A DNA stretch of 64,000 nt from an uncultured Bacteroidaceae bacterium (GCA_934426255.1 CAKRYD010000007.1:30492-94491), one strand, 5' to 3'. Shown: positions 24,636 through 34,606, counted from the stretch's first letter. Notes: generated by a model not told the origin, from the sequence alone. Program-made: numbers and translations.

Positions 24636-25700
24636 TTATGGTCGGTTTCCGATATGGAAATAATGGAGGAATGAATGACCGAAGCTTTGCGAGACCTTCA
24701 ACACTGCATTTTGTGGCAGGCATGGAGCCTGAACACCGACATGGAAATGGGTTTTGCCAATCTCAACTTGAGCTTCGTCCCACAAACCTAATTGCAAGAA
24801 AGCATCAAGAGTCTGCCGCCCGCCCTCGACCAAAAGCGATTGTATGCCATGTTCTTTGAGATAGGTCAACAGCTGCGGCAGGGTTGCATGACCATCATCC
24901 ACATGAAGAAACGTATACTTGCACGATTGATGACGCTCTTCATTGTCGTCCTCGCCAACCACCAATGTGGGTGCAGAACCATCGAAAAGATGAAGATGAG
25001 CCGGCAACAGTCCATACCTGTCAAAGACAATTCTCAATGGATTGTCGCCATACCACTTGCGTGCAGTAAGCGAAGGGTTGTCGGCCATGGCAGTATTGCG
25101 GCCTACAAGTATCGCCCGGTTCAGGGTGCGAAGACGGTGCACACCTATTTGCGTATGTGGTGTAGACACGAAAATCTTGCCATCAGGCTGAGCCGAAGGA
25201 GCCATAAAGCCGTCGGCCGACTGTGCCCATTTGAGAAACACATAAGGGCGTTGAAGAGTCTGACATACGATGAATTTACGATTCAAGTCACGGCATTCTT
25301 CTTCCAATATGCCGGTACGAACCTTCACTCCGGCTTCGCGCAGCATACGGATACCGGCACCGTTGACTTTGCAAAAAGGATCTGTCATGCCGACCACTAC
25401 CTCGGGAATGCCTTTTTCAATGATAAGTTTGGCACACGGCGGTGTGCGTCCGTAATGAGCACAAGGTTCCAGGCTGACATACAGGCACGAATCATGCAGC
25501 CACTCAGGATGACTGACAGCGGCAATGGCATTGACTTCGGCATGAGCTTTTCCACAACAGGCATGAAAGCCCTCGCCAATAATCTTTCCATCGCGCACAA
25601 TAACAGCACCCACCATGGGATTGGGTGCAGCACCTTGTTCACCACAGCGAGCCAACTGTAAGCAGCGGCGCATCCACAATTCATCTTCCTTCGTCATCAT
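24636..25700 (-). CDS. ribD: Bifunctional riboflavin biosynthesis protein RibD
   Basis: Deaminase plus reductase of riboflavin synthesis. The N-terminal zinc deaminase domain has KAHAEVNAI (~52-60) and LEPCAHYGRTPPCAKLI (~77-93), the full zinc-binding set. The C-terminal reductase domain begins near 150 (RPYVFLKWAQSADG) and includes VHRLRTLNRAILVGRNTAMADNP. Length 354 is normal. No riboswitch-like structure is seen in the short gap upstream (25701-25740). Confidence 0.95.
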   Translation of the reverse strand: MMTKEDELWMRRCLQLARCGEQGAAPNPMVGAVIVRDGKIIGEGFHACCGKAHAEVNAIAAVSHPEWLHDSCLYVSLEPCAHYGRTPPCAKLIIEKGIPEVVVGMTDPFCKVNGAGIRMLREAGVKVRTGILEEECRDLNRKFIVCQTLQRPYVFLKWAQSADGFMAPSAQPDGKIFVSTPHTQIGVHRLRTLNRAILVGRNTAMADNPSLTARKWYGDNPLRIVFDRYGLLPAHLHLFDGSAPTLVVGEDDNEERHQSCKYTFLHVDDGHATLPQLLTYLKEHGIQSLLVEGGRQTLDAFLQLGLWDEAQVEIGKTHFHVGVQAPCLPQNAVLKVSQSFGHSFLHYFHIGNRP

Positions 25701-25740
25701 ACTAAGCTATGGATTGGTGCCGGAAGCCACGTCAAAGCTG

Positions 25741-27939
25741 TTATTGCAGGTTCTCTTTGAAGAAATTGGCTATGCGCGTCATCAAATGCAGGCGGGTATT
25801 TCCTCCGTAAATACTATGGTTACGATTGGTATAAACTTGCATGTCAAATTGTTTACCGGCTTGCACAAGCACTTCTGCATACTCAGCTGTATTTTGGAAG
25901 TGAACATTGTCGTCGGCCAATCCGTGGCAAATCAATAAATGTCCATGCAGCTTAGGAGCCAAAGTAAGGGCATTGTAATCGTAGCCATCGGGATTTTCAG
26001 CCGGAGTATGCATATAACGCTCCGTATACACTGTATCGTAGAAACGGCAGCTCGTCACCGGAGCCACAGCTACACCGGCCTTGAACACGCCTTTGTTCTG
26101 GCTCATGCTCATCAGGGTATTGAAGCCTCCGAAGCTCCAGCCCCATATTCCTATGTTGTTTTTGTCAACATATGGAAGGCTGCCAATGTATTCGGCTGTC
26201 TCTACCTGGTCGTTGGCTTCAAGGCGGCCAAGGCGCAAGTGCGTGCATTTCTCAAAAGCGGCACCACGGCCGCCTGTGCCACGGCCGTCTACACAGACAA
26301 CAATAAAGCCCTGACTGCACAAATAGCTCTCGTACACTCCACCCGGCATAAAGCCTGCAGACCATGAATCGTATACCTGCTGCGAGCCGGGACCGCTATA
26401 TTGATAGAGTATAACGGGATATTTCTTGCCGCTGTTGAAATCAACAGGTTTCATCATCCAGCCGTTCAGCTCTATGCCATCCGTTGTCTTGAACGTAAAG
26501 AATTCCTTCTTTGCCATGTCGGCTTTTTGCAGACGATCTTTCAGCTGTGCATTGTCAATGAGTGTCTTCTCTGTTTTGCCCTCGCTGTTGCAGATGGATG
26601 TTACCGGTGGGGTTGTGATATTAGAGTACACATTGATATAATAGCGCAAGTCTTTGCTGAATATGGCTGAGTTATCTCCCTGCTGCGTAGACAGTTTTTT
26701 TGTCTTTCCCTTCAAGTCTGTCTTGAATATGGCTGTTCGCAACGGACTTCCATCCTTTGCACGATAATAGAACGAACCCGACTTGGCATCATATCCATAG
26801 AAGCCGGTCACTTCATCATTGCCCTTGGTAAGCTGCTTGACCAACTGGCCTGTCAGCGTGTACCAATAGAGATGGTTACAGCCGCTGCGGTCGCTCATCA
26901 GCAAAAAGTGGTTTCCTATCACCTTCAGTTGCTGGTAAGCATCTTCTTTTACATACTTATCGTCTTTTTCCGTTATGACCGACTTGCACACCAGACTGCG
27001 GGTATTGCACACATAAAGGTTCATTACATCCTGATGACGATTGAGTGTTACCGCAGCAATCTGATCGGGATTGGATGTCGGCATGATACGGGGAACATAG
27101 CCGTCGGCATCGAGAGGAAGATTCAGTTTACGGGTTACGTGGCTCTTGATGTCATACGAATATACCCCTACCGTTGCATTTTGCGCACCGGCAATCGGGT
27201 ACTTGTAGCTATAGGTGCCGGGATATTCCGCAAATTCTTTCTTTTCCGGTTTCAGACCTTTATATAATGGTATATTGAATACCGGCACTTTGGATTCATC
27301 ATAACGTATCCATGCAAGCATCTTGCTGTCGGCCGTAAAGGTAAAGGCACAACTGAAGCTGAATTCTTCTTCATTCACCCAGTCGGGAATACCATTAAGT
27401 ACATTGTTGACTTTTCCGTCTTTGGTGACCTGGCTCTCGGCATTATTGAAGAGCAGCTTGATAAGAAAGATGTTATTGTCACGCACAAAGGCTATCTGGT
27501 TGCCGTCGGGTGAAAAGATAGGTTCCTGTTGTTTTCCGTTCTTTGACAGCTGTTCCAGTGTGTTGTTCTGAACGGAATAAAGGTAGTATTCGGCTTTTTT
27601 GGAATGACGATAAACGGGTTCGGTTTCCGTCTGTATCAGGATGCGGCTTCCTTCAGGCGAAACTATGTAGCCGTCTATGCGGCCTATTTTAGGGCCGCGT
27701 GCCGTATTGGCATCAAACAAGGTGCCGACCTTATTGCCTGTCTTGAACGAATATTTGATGATGCTTTTGCCATCTTCACTGATACGTGCAAAGTTTTCGC
27801 CATCCGAAAGCGGACGAACGCCATAAAGTCTGTCTGCACTATACGTGCCATTGACGGCCTCGTCTATTGTGATCTGCTTGCCGGCACGGCTGTTTATAAA
27901 CATAACCAATCCGATGATTGCTAATATATACTTTTTCAT
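25741..27939 (-). CDS. Dipeptidyl peptidase IV (S9B family)
   Basis: A 732-residue secreted or periplasmic serine peptidase that releases X-Pro dipeptides. It has a signal peptide (YILAIIGLVMFINSRA), an eight-bladed N-terminal beta-propeller domain (~45-470) with the substrate N-terminus-binding motif DWVNEEEF (~195), and an alpha/beta hydrolase domain. The catalytic serine lies in GWSFGG (GWSYGG in most relatives), the aspartate in HGLADDNVHFQ, and the histidine in NRNHSIYGG (~708). A TAATTTTG element sits 20 bp upstream of the ATG. Single gene. Confidence 0.93.
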   Translation of the reverse strand: MKKYILAIIGLVMFINSRAGKQITIDEAVNGTYSADRLYGVRPLSDGENFARISEDGKSIIKYSFKTGNKVGTLFDANTARGPKIGRIDGYIVSPEGSRILIQTETEPVYRHSKKAEYYLYSVQNNTLEQLSKNGKQQEPIFSPDGNQIAFVRDNNIFLIKLLFNNAESQVTKDGKVNNVLNGIPDWVNEEEFSFSCAFTFTADSKMLAWIRYDESKVPVFNIPLYKGLKPEKKEFAEYPGTYSYKYPIAGAQNATVGVYSYDIKSHVTRKLNLPLDADGYVPRIMPTSNPDQIAAVTLNRHQDVMNLYVCNTRSLVCKSVITEKDDKYVKEDAYQQLKVIGNHFLLMSDRSGCNHLYWYTLTGQLVKQLTKGNDEVTGFYGYDAKSGSFYYRAKDGSPLRTAIFKTDLKGKTKKLSTQQGDNSAIFSKDLRYYINVYSNITTPPVTSICNSEGKTEKTLIDNAQLKDRLQKADMAKKEFFTFKTTDGIELNGWMMKPVDFNSGKKYPVILYQYSGPGSQQVYDSWSAGFMPGGVYESYLCSQGFIVVCVDGRGTGGRGAAFEKCTHLRLGRLEANDQVETAEYIGSLPYVDKNNIGIWGWSFGGFNTLMSMSQNKGVFKAGVAVAPVTSCRFYDTVYTERYMHTPAENPDGYDYNALTLAPKLHGHLLICHGLADDNVHFQNTAEYAEVLVQAGKQFDMQVYTNRNHSIYGGNTRLHLMTRIANFFKENLQ

Positions 27940-27958
27940 GTGGCTTTTGTTATTTCTG

Positions 27959-27966
27959 CAAAATTA
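27959..27966 (-). promoter_or_regulatory. -7 element of the DPP IV promoter (TAATTTTG)
   Basis: TAATTTTG on the minus strand, 19-20 bp before the ATG, fits TAnnTTTG. Confidence 0.5.
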
Positions 27967-28015
27967 CGTCTTTTCATCTACAGCAATGACATTTCAGCAA
28001 GAAAATAATTATGTT

Positions 28016-28927
28016 TTACGGATTGGTCACAATGACCTTTTTGCTTTCACGGTGACCATCCGAGTATGTTTCTCGGACAATATAGACTCCGGACAAAGGC
28101 TTTCCGTTGATGCGACGGCCTCCCAAATCATAGTATTCGACGGCTATGACAGCAGGCGGAGCCGGCCTTGCCTCTGCAATCGCTGAAAGCCGCCATGACG
28201 AACGGATGGAGTCAAACAGGTTTTCAGCGATAAGTCTGTGGCCAATATTGTTAGCATGGTTGGCCACGCCCTGTGCCATCAGGCCCCCGTCTTTGATGAA
28301 ATGCCATTCGTTGTCATCACCATACACTTTATCATTGACGGTTGCCATTGTTTCTTTTGAATAGAGCGAGCGCAACGGACACCAGATGCAGTTTCGTGAA
28401 AGTGCTGCCGCCGACTGCGAATCGTCTCTTTGACTGCTTGGCCAAAAGCTACCCGACATGACAATTGCTGCATTCGGGCTGTGAGCTTTGATTTGATCAA
28501 TAAGTGCTTCCAGGTCTTCCGTATAGTCAGTAAAGTTACTGACGCATTCACCCAAGCGCAATACAATCAGGTCTTCTGTACCACTGAGCTTGTCAACCGT
28601 CTTGTCGCGTACGTTGGGGCTCCAATGTCCTCGTTCAAAATCGGCTACGTTATGAATTGTCATTTCAGGCTTGTCACCATCTTGCCACTGTGTGATAAGC
28701 TGCTGCAATATATGGCAATAGTCACTGTCGCGGCACGCTGCCGCCATGCCCCACTCACCCCACCAGTAATCGGTCACCGGATGAATCGTGAAGGAATTGC
28801 CCATGACGGCCATTTCGTTGATTTTTCCATATGAATGCCCTGCTGAGCCTTGCCCTTGCACAAGAATGCTCCATGCGAGCATTATCAGGCATGAAGCATT
28901 CTTGACCAACGATTTGTTTAATCTCAT
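28016..28927 (-). CDS. Secreted SGNH/GDSL-like esterase with C-terminal sorting module
   Basis: 303 residues with a signal peptide (SCLIMLAWSILVQGQG). Motifs of SGNH hydrolases are present in order: MAVMGNSFTIHP (block I Ser, ~40-50), a GE-containing block near IVLRLGECVSNF, MSGSFWPSS near the middle, and a final ANHANNIGHRLIAENLF. In the last block Asp of the usual DxxH is Asn-Asn-Ile-Gly-His, so the triad acid is uncertain. The last ~45 residues (YYDLGGRRINGKPLSGVYIVRETYS) form a type IX-like sorting module. It is just downstream of the fasciclin gene (13-bp gap). Substrate unknown; acyl or acetyl ester removal is inferred. Confidence 0.75.
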   Translation of the reverse strand: MRLNKSLVKNASCLIMLAWSILVQGQGSAGHSYGKINEMAVMGNSFTIHPVTDYWWGEWGMAAACRDSDYCHILQQLITQWQDGDKPEMTIHNVADFERGHWSPNVRDKTVDKLSGTEDLIVLRLGECVSNFTDYTEDLEALIDQIKAHSPNAAIVMSGSFWPSSQRDDSQSAAALSRNCIWCPLRSLYSKETMATVNDKVYGDDNEWHFIKDGGLMAQGVANHANNIGHRLIAENLFDSIRSSWRLSAIAEARPAPPAVIAVEYYDLGGRRINGKPLSGVYIVRETYSDGHRESKKVIVTNP

Positions 28928-28939
28928 CCAACTATCTTC

Positions 28940-30994
28940 TTACCACTTGTCTTCAGCATAAACACCGTTGTAGACACCTTTCGGAACCAGTTCAAAGAAA
29001 TCTATGTATAATTGTCGTGAGGAATCATCGAGCACTGACTTCATTCGCAGGTAATAGGTCTTTTCGGGTTCCATCTGCGTTGTCAGTATGATGCGCCTCA
29101 TACACTGTTTGTCTCCACGGAGGTTGCTTGTCACCGTGCTTCCGGTGCTGGTGCCGTAATAGCGCGGAGCCTTCATATATTCATGCATGGCCATTACACG
29201 GTCGTTCTCATCATTGGCATCCGGATCTCTTACATTATCGGCAACCCAACCGATTGTCGGAATGTCTGCACTGATTCTCATGTCCAATGGCAGTCCCACG
29301 GCAGCCAGATTTTCTTTGTTTTCGCCAAAGTAGAATTGGCACATGCTGCGACGGTCAGATACATTCTGAGCCATATAACGGAGCTGATATGTTCCGGTAA
29401 AAGGTACGGGTGGCAGTTTGATAATTACATCGTACAGGCCTTGTATGTTGTATTCATCACCTTGGAAGTTGCGCCATCCGCTGGAGAATCCGGCCAGATA
29501 GGTCACATTGGTTTCGGCTGTCCAGGTCATGTTTTCGAAATAGCCGCGCGGCATGTTGTACTGGTCTTCGGAGTTCATGATGCGACGCAGGCCGTTGGTT
29601 ATCTGCTCAGGCAACAAGGCACAGATGTCATAGCGCATACGTTCGTTCAATACCTTGTTGGGAACGTCTTCATCATAAACCAATACATCGTCAATTGCGT
29701 AATAGTAGCCGTTCAAGGCATTGTATTCGCGGCCTCCGTTTGACTCTTCAATCAAGACGCCCTTACGGGGAACTTCTATTTCATTATAGTTGCTGTTATC
29801 GTATTGTGACACATAGCGGTTGATGCGTTTTCCTTCGGTGGTCTTTCCTTCTGTTATTTTCAGGATGCGACGTCCCTTACCCAGTGTCTCGTAGTATTCC
29901 CAGGCGTTGATGCCAAGCACTGACGGGTTTTTGAAGCCATAGCCTTGTTCGTTGAAATGTATCACCAGTTGGTTATACATGATGGCTTCGGGCAGGATGT
30001 GATATGATACGAATTGGTTGACGGCATTGTCTTCACTTTTCAGGTCGGCGTCCTTTGCCGCAGGATAGTATTCGGCACATTTTTCCCTGACCACGGCCAT
30101 GATTTCGTCCCAATTCTGCAGGTCGCCGTTTTCGGCATACTGGAATTCGGGAAGATTCCATTTTTCCATCAATACGCTGTCTGGCTCAACAAAGATGGTA
30201 TATCCCGTGTTTCTGTGGTCGGGACAAGGTATCGGAGAGCGTTCTGTGGGGCATCCCTTGCCTTCTTTGGGATGATTTTCTTCGTAGGCCTCATCACGGA
30301 ACTTCATTGTTTTCTTGTCCCAGCCTGTCTGCCGCAGCAAATAGCCGAACACACGCAGGTTGTCGGTGGTGGAAACCAATGCGCTGATGGTTTCGTTGGA
30401 CGGGGTTATTACCCGGTCAACGATATGTACCACACCGTTTTCCAGCTCATTGTCGGTGCTGATGATAAGCGAGCGGGTGTTGACATAGATACCCAGCTTG
30501 CCGCCTTGCAACGTATCGAAACGGATGGTCAGGAAGCGGTCCGAGAACGATGGGCGTTCCAATGAGCCCACCTGAAACACAGTAGAGAGGAAGGCTTCGG
30601 CATTGAGATTGTCAATGAGGCTGTTATTGACTATCTGCTCTGCGGTGCTGTCGGGGCATTCCTCAATGGGATAGTTCTTTTGGTTGTATACCGAGTCCAG
30701 ATAGTTCTGCACTGCTTCATTGGTAGGGGCAAAGCATGTGTAGTTGCCTCGGGCAGACAGCAGCTCGGCAACCGTAGAGGCCGACTTTTTGCTGAGCCGC
30801 ACTTTCGTGGCCAGATAGGCAAATTTGGTGGTAGAGTCGTTCTGATTCAGAAAATCGATGATCTGCATTCCGGTAAAGGAATACATATCGCTCTCGTCCA
30901 CATCATCCCGGCAGGAGCTCATGAACCCGGTCACAATAACGGTCGCCATCAACAGGACGGCGGCACCATAGAGTCTTTTTGCACAGTTTTTCAT
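28940..30994 (-). CDS. Fasciclin (FAS1)-domain lipoprotein
   Basis: 684 residues with a lipoprotein signal (VIVTGFMSSC). At least two FAS1-like domains are visible: one at ~40-200 (AYLATKVRLSKKSASTVAELLSARGNYTCFAPTNEAV … ENGVVHIVDRVITPS) and a second at ~205-460 starting FGYLLRQTGW and later HIVDR/ALNGYYYAID-type sequence. The remaining C-terminal region is a beta-rich part of unknown function. It is likely a cell-surface adhesion or assembly protein. It has a good promoter (TTTG, 20 bp, TAATTTTG) and is followed by the SGNH gene. Confidence 0.8.
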   Translation of the reverse strand: MKNCAKRLYGAAVLLMATVIVTGFMSSCRDDVDESDMYSFTGMQIIDFLNQNDSTTKFAYLATKVRLSKKSASTVAELLSARGNYTCFAPTNEAVQNYLDSVYNQKNYPIEECPDSTAEQIVNNSLIDNLNAEAFLSTVFQVGSLERPSFSDRFLTIRFDTLQGGKLGIYVNTRSLIISTDNELENGVVHIVDRVITPSNETISALVSTTDNLRVFGYLLRQTGWDKKTMKFRDEAYEENHPKEGKGCPTERSPIPCPDHRNTGYTIFVEPDSVLMEKWNLPEFQYAENGDLQNWDEIMAVVREKCAEYYPAAKDADLKSEDNAVNQFVSYHILPEAIMYNQLVIHFNEQGYGFKNPSVLGINAWEYYETLGKGRRILKITEGKTTEGKRINRYVSQYDNSNYNEIEVPRKGVLIEESNGGREYNALNGYYYAIDDVLVYDEDVPNKVLNERMRYDICALLPEQITNGLRRIMNSEDQYNMPRGYFENMTWTAETNVTYLAGFSSGWRNFQGDEYNIQGLYDVIIKLPPVPFTGTYQLRYMAQNVSDRRSMCQFYFGENKENLAAVGLPLDMRISADIPTIGWVADNVRDPDANDENDRVMAMHEYMKAPRYYGTSTGSTVTSNLRGDKQCMRRIILTTQMEPEKTYYLRMKSVLDDSSRQLYIDFFELVPKGVYNGVYAEDKW

Positions 30995-31102
30995 ATTGCA
31001 GTTATTTTATTTTCCAACAATCTTTTGAGGCCGAAATGTCCGGAAAGCAGGTTGCTGTTCGGAGCATCATAACCTCGTTCTATACGCCTTTTGTTTTCGC
31101 TT

Positions 31103-31134
31103 CAAAATTATAAATATATTTTCAAGCCGACAAA
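31103..31134 (-). promoter_or_regulatory. Promoter of the fasciclin-SGNH operon (TTTG, 20 bp, TAATTTTG)
   Basis: On the minus strand TTTG (31134-31131) precedes TAATTTTG (31110-31103) by 20 bp. The leader to the ATG at 30994 would be about 100 nt. The remaining bases of the 194-bp gap show nothing else. Confidence 0.65.
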
Positions 31135-31188
31135 CTTTTTTGGCTCTTTCTGATACCTACGGTTGAAATTTGGCAGAAAAAATTTCAC

Positions 31189-31875
31189 TCATTGACCGCT
31201 GAGTATGGTTGTCGACAGTATCACAATGTCGTCAAAAGGGCGGTCGCCTTCGATTGTGGCCGCCTTTTGTATACGGTCAACCACATCGAGCCCTTCAACC
31301 ACCTGCCCGAACACTGTATATGCCCCGTCCAGATGGGGCGCACCACCGGTTTTCACGTAGGTTTCCTTTACATCTTCTGGCATGACTGTCTTTCCTTCCG
31401 ACTTTTCCTGCAGCTGTTCAGCCATTTTGCGCACTTCTTTTTTGGTGAAGCGTCTGCCCCATACGATATAGAACTGTGACCCGCTCGACCTGCGTTCGGG
31501 GTTGGTTTTGTCTCCTTCCCGGGCAGCTGCCAGGGCTCCACGCCGGTGAAAGTGACGGGGAAAGTCAATCTCGGCAGGCAGCGTATAGCCGGGTCCGCCC
31601 TCACCGAGTGGCTTATCCATGCGTGCATGACGCGAATCGGGGTCGCCGCCCTGTATCATGAAGTTCTCGATGACGCGATGAAACAGCAGGCTGTCATAAT
31701 AATGAGTTGCACACAGGTGCAGGAAGTTGTCGCGGTGTTTGGGAGTCTCGTCATAGAGTTCCACCGTGATGTTGCCTTTGTTCGTTGCTATCAGCACCCT
31801 TTTGCGCTTGCCGTTTTCTTGGGCTGTGGCTGCCAGGAAGCAGCAGATGAGAATAATAAAGCAAATTCTACGCAT
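31189..31875 (-). CDS. Periplasmic cyclophilin-type peptidyl-prolyl isomerase
   Basis: Cis-trans isomerase with a signal peptide (ICFIILICCFLAATAQ). Over residues ~25-228 it has the cyclophilin core: GNITVELYDETPKHRDNFLHL, FHRVIENFMIQGGDPD (catalytic Arg and Gln), SSGSQFYIVWG (the GSQFFI motif with Y for F), and HLDGAYTVFGQVVEGLDVVD. An insert of ~40 residues after FYIVWGRR, rich in Lys and Glu, is common in Bacteroidetes. Its start is preceded by a TAACTTTG element. Confidence 0.92.
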   Translation of the reverse strand: MRRICFIILICCFLAATAQENGKRKRVLIATNKGNITVELYDETPKHRDNFLHLCATHYYDSLLFHRVIENFMIQGGDPDSRHARMDKPLGEGGPGYTLPAEIDFPRHFHRRGALAAAREGDKTNPERRSSGSQFYIVWGRRFTKKEVRKMAEQLQEKSEGKTVMPEDVKETYVKTGGAPHLDGAYTVFGQVVEGLDVVDRIQKAATIEGDRPFDDIVILSTTILSGQ

Positions 31876-31902
31876 TGTCTATACCTTATATAATAGGAGG
31901 AG

Positions 31903-31910
31903 CAAAGTTA
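31903..31910 (-). promoter_or_regulatory. -7 element of the cyclophilin promoter (TAACTTTG)
   Basis: TAACTTTG on the minus strand, 27 bp before the ATG at 31875. TTG lies 18 bp further upstream. Confidence 0.55.
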
Positions 31911-31955
31911 AGGTAAAATCTTTCAAGGCAAGCATTTTTCGGGTCTTAAATCAAC

Positions 31956-31988
31956 ACAACGGCCATCGCTGCATGCGATGGCCGTTGT
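31956..31988 (-). terminator. Hairpin after the large LRR protein gene
   Basis: A 14-bp perfect inverted repeat (31956-31969 with 31975-31988; arm ACAACGGCCATCGC) with 5-nt loop lies 18 bp past the stop of the minus-strand gene that ends at 32007. No long T run follows, so it may be an inefficient terminator or stabiliser. Confidence 0.65.
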
Positions 31989-32006
31989 CATTGCCTGCTC
32001 TGTGGT

Positions 32007-34526
32007 TTAGTTGAGCCTTATCTTACGGGCCACTTTGCGGCTGCCGTCGGTGACTGTCAGGATGTATATGCCGGATGCGGCTTTTGAAATGCTTTTCCAT
32101 TCGCTGCCGGGCTCTATGGTTCCTTGCTGCAATGTCTGTCCCGTGAGAGATGCGAGACGATAGTTGCACCTTTTCTTTGTGCCTGTTACGGCAAACTCTG
32201 TGAGGCTGTTGCGGAAAACTACGGCCAGTTCTTCACCGGCTCCCTCGATAGCTTCGATGCCTACAGGTATGGGTGCGGTGAATTGTGACACGGTTCCATA
32301 GGTGGTGCCTGCCTCGGTGGTGGCAAAGGCCCGGTATTCATAGACTTCTCCGGCCACTAATCCGCTGAGTGTGGCTTCCATGGTTTCGCCGTCGGCCAGT
32401 ACCACCTGTACCTCATTTCCGGCAGCCCTGCTGCGGGTTCCGTTCTTTTTGACGGCCCAATACTCAAAGCCCTGCCTGATGATCTTGTCGGATCCCAGGA
32501 CGATATATCCCTTGAGTTTCACCATGTCGTTTTCGATTGTATAGGTCGAGGTATACACATCGGGCTCGAAATATACATAGGCATCGGCCGTTCCGAAGGC
32601 CGACCATTCGCCGAAGTAATACGTACCTTTGCCATCCTTGTAGTAGGGCCGGTATTTATAATAGGTGTTTGCACTCAGGTTTTTCAGTGTTCCCGACAGT
32701 TTTCCATCGATGATGGGACATTCGGCATAGCTCGACGGCACCAGATCAGGGGCATCATAGCGACGCCACTCAAAGCCTGCGCCGGTTGTGGCGTCGCAGT
32801 TGGTCTTGGCACAGATGCGGGCCATGGTGTTCGATACTGCCTCGGCGGGAAGTGTCTCCATTGATATGGCTTTGGTCTTGAAGCTATAGTAGGCCGAATG
32901 ATAGGTGCGTCCGCCATACTCCACACAGAACCTCACGGAGTAGCTTGTATTGGGATTCAAGCCCTCCACACGGAACTCGCGGCTGTTGTTCCAAGTTTTC
33001 TTTCCGTCCCACTCAAAGCCATACTTGGTGATTTCGGCATCTCCTTTGGTCCATGTGCCCGAGCACGAGAAGGTGGTCACGGTAGCACTGCCCGAAGTGA
33101 CATTTACATCCAGATTCTTTGTATACAGATATGAGGTCACACCCCTGTAGGTCACTCCGTTATACACGGCATAGGGCACCACTTCGCACGCACCTTCGGG
33201 CGAAAGCCCTGTAAACTTCACGATGTCGGAAGCCCCGCTGCCTTGAGCCATCTTCGTGGTCTTGTTGAAGATGATGCCTGTTTCCGATGGCTTCAGGTAG
33301 TCGTCCGCAGAGGCAATGGCGCGTGTTCCCACATAGGTCTGTCCGGCAACATTGCTTTTCGTGTCGATGGTCACCGTGGGCGAAACGGCGGGATATTCGG
33401 CTTTGACCGTATATTCCGAGCCTCCCATCACATAGGTTACGCTTACATTCCTTACATCCAGACCGGCATTTACTGCCGTATATCTGCCGCCGCTGCCTAA
33501 GGTGCAGGGCTTGCCGTTGCACACAACGCTCTTCAGGGCAAAAGTGCTTTTGGTGCTTGGTCCTACAACGGTATCGATGGTAAACGCCAGCTTGTTGAAG
33601 ACATTCTCGGAGAGGCTGATGCTCACTCCGTATTCCTTGATGTTGTCAAAATACTTTTTGAGGGCCTCCACCATATCATGGTAGGCATAGACCGGTGTCT
33701 TTGTGCTCACGCTGTTCTTGGAAAAGGCCATGGCGGCATTCTTGATGCTCTTTGTTTCGATATATATCTCATCCAACGTTCCGGGAAAGGCCGTCCACGA
33801 AATGGAGTCTACAAAGTCGGGAATCACAAGCACTTTCTGTGCAGGTGGCACAAATGCCAGCGCCTTCTTGCCCGTAGTGGAACCATAGATGTTGCCGTCG
33901 TCACCTTTGGTGAAATACAGAGACGACGTCACATTCACTTCCTTCAACGACGGACAACGCCTGAACGACTCGGCCGAAAGCTCCTTGATGTTGCCTCCGA
34001 TATAGATAGTCTCCAGATTGGTTCCGGTAAATGCCGCCTTGCCAATCGTCTCGGTGTTGGCAGCAGTCGGGAAGTATACACGCTTCAGGCTCTTGTTGTT
34101 ATAGAACGCATTCTCAAGGTTGTTGCGATAATGGCTGTATTTGTGCTCGTAAGGCGGCTTGGACGACTGTTCGTCACTGTTTTTGCTCGCCGTGTAATAA
34201 TAGGTGCGATAATAGATGGTGCTGCCCAGCAGTGTCTGGGTAGAGGTATAATTGTAGTAATAGGCACCGCCATTGACAAGTTGGGCTCCCGAAAGGTCGA
34301 GCTCCTCCAACCCGGACAATTTGTTCAATACATTGATGTCCGTGCCGTTGATAGGCCCATTGAGCTTGAGAACTGTCACATACTTGTAGTCGGATGTCGG
34401 GATGTAGCTCGACAAGGTGCCTGCTTTCTCCAGCGTGACCGTGCGCGAATCGGCATGCAGTTGCACCGCATGCAAAAACAAGAACACACCGATCAGGAGT
34501 GCATTCATGCAGATAGTTTTTTTCAT
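32007..34526 (-). CDS. Large secreted LRR (BspA-type)/Fn3-like surface protein with sorting module
   Basis: 839 residues with a signal peptide (ALLIGVFLFLHAVQLHA). Residues ~40-290 hold leucine-rich repeats of the BspA/LRR_5 type (YKYVTVLKLNGPINGTDINVL, LEELDLSGAQLV, LKRVYFPTAANTETIGKAAF, LETIYIGGNIKEL). Residues ~300-740 contain several beta-sandwich or Fn3-like repeats built around Y-x-x-R-x-x-x-x-x-G-x-x-Y (YSVRFCVEYGGRTYHS, YKYRPYYKDGKGTYY, YEYRAFATTEAGTTY). The last ~80 residues (NYRLASLTGQTLQQG … ASGIYILTV) form a type IX-like C-terminal module. BspA relatives bind fibronectin and other host proteins; binding here is not shown. Confidence 0.85.
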   Translation of the reverse strand: MKKTICMNALLIGVFLFLHAVQLHADSRTVTLEKAGTLSSYIPTSDYKYVTVLKLNGPINGTDINVLNKLSGLEELDLSGAQLVNGGAYYYNYTSTQTLLGSTIYYRTYYYTASKNSDEQSSKPPYEHKYSHYRNNLENAFYNNKSLKRVYFPTAANTETIGKAAFTGTNLETIYIGGNIKELSAESFRRCPSLKEVNVTSSLYFTKGDDGNIYGSTTGKKALAFVPPAQKVLVIPDFVDSISWTAFPGTLDEIYIETKSIKNAAMAFSKNSVSTKTPVYAYHDMVEALKKYFDNIKEYGVSISLSENVFNKLAFTIDTVVGPSTKSTFALKSVVCNGKPCTLGSGGRYTAVNAGLDVRNVSVTYVMGGSEYTVKAEYPAVSPTVTIDTKSNVAGQTYVGTRAIASADDYLKPSETGIIFNKTTKMAQGSGASDIVKFTGLSPEGACEVVPYAVYNGVTYRGVTSYLYTKNLDVNVTSGSATVTTFSCSGTWTKGDAEITKYGFEWDGKKTWNNSREFRVEGLNPNTSYSVRFCVEYGGRTYHSAYYSFKTKAISMETLPAEAVSNTMARICAKTNCDATTGAGFEWRRYDAPDLVPSSYAECPIIDGKLSGTLKNLSANTYYKYRPYYKDGKGTYYFGEWSAFGTADAYVYFEPDVYTSTYTIENDMVKLKGYIVLGSDKIIRQGFEYWAVKKNGTRSRAAGNEVQVVLADGETMEATLSGLVAGEVYEYRAFATTEAGTTYGTVSQFTAPIPVGIEAIEGAGEELAVVFRNSLTEFAVTGTKKRCNYRLASLTGQTLQQGTIEPGSEWKSISKAASGIYILTVTDGSRKVARKIRLN

Positions 34527-34575
34527 TTGTACTGTGGATGTTTAATTGTTGTCAGTCGTTTTACAATATGCCCTG

Positions 34576-34606
34576 CAAAGTTACGCATTTCATCCTGCAA
34601 GGGCAA
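34576..34606 (-). promoter_or_regulatory. Promoter of the LRR/Fn3 gene (TTG, 20 bp, TAACTTTG)
   Basis: On the minus strand TTG (34606-34604) is followed by 20 bp and TAACTTTG (34583-34576), then C. The leader is about 45 nt. The 22-bp array 2 lies further upstream, between this promoter and the divergent esterase promoter. Confidence 0.65.

Noticed and set aside
25701..25740. Possible FMN riboswitch before ribD
   Set aside because: Only 40 bp separate ribD from the next gene and no conserved FMN core is present.
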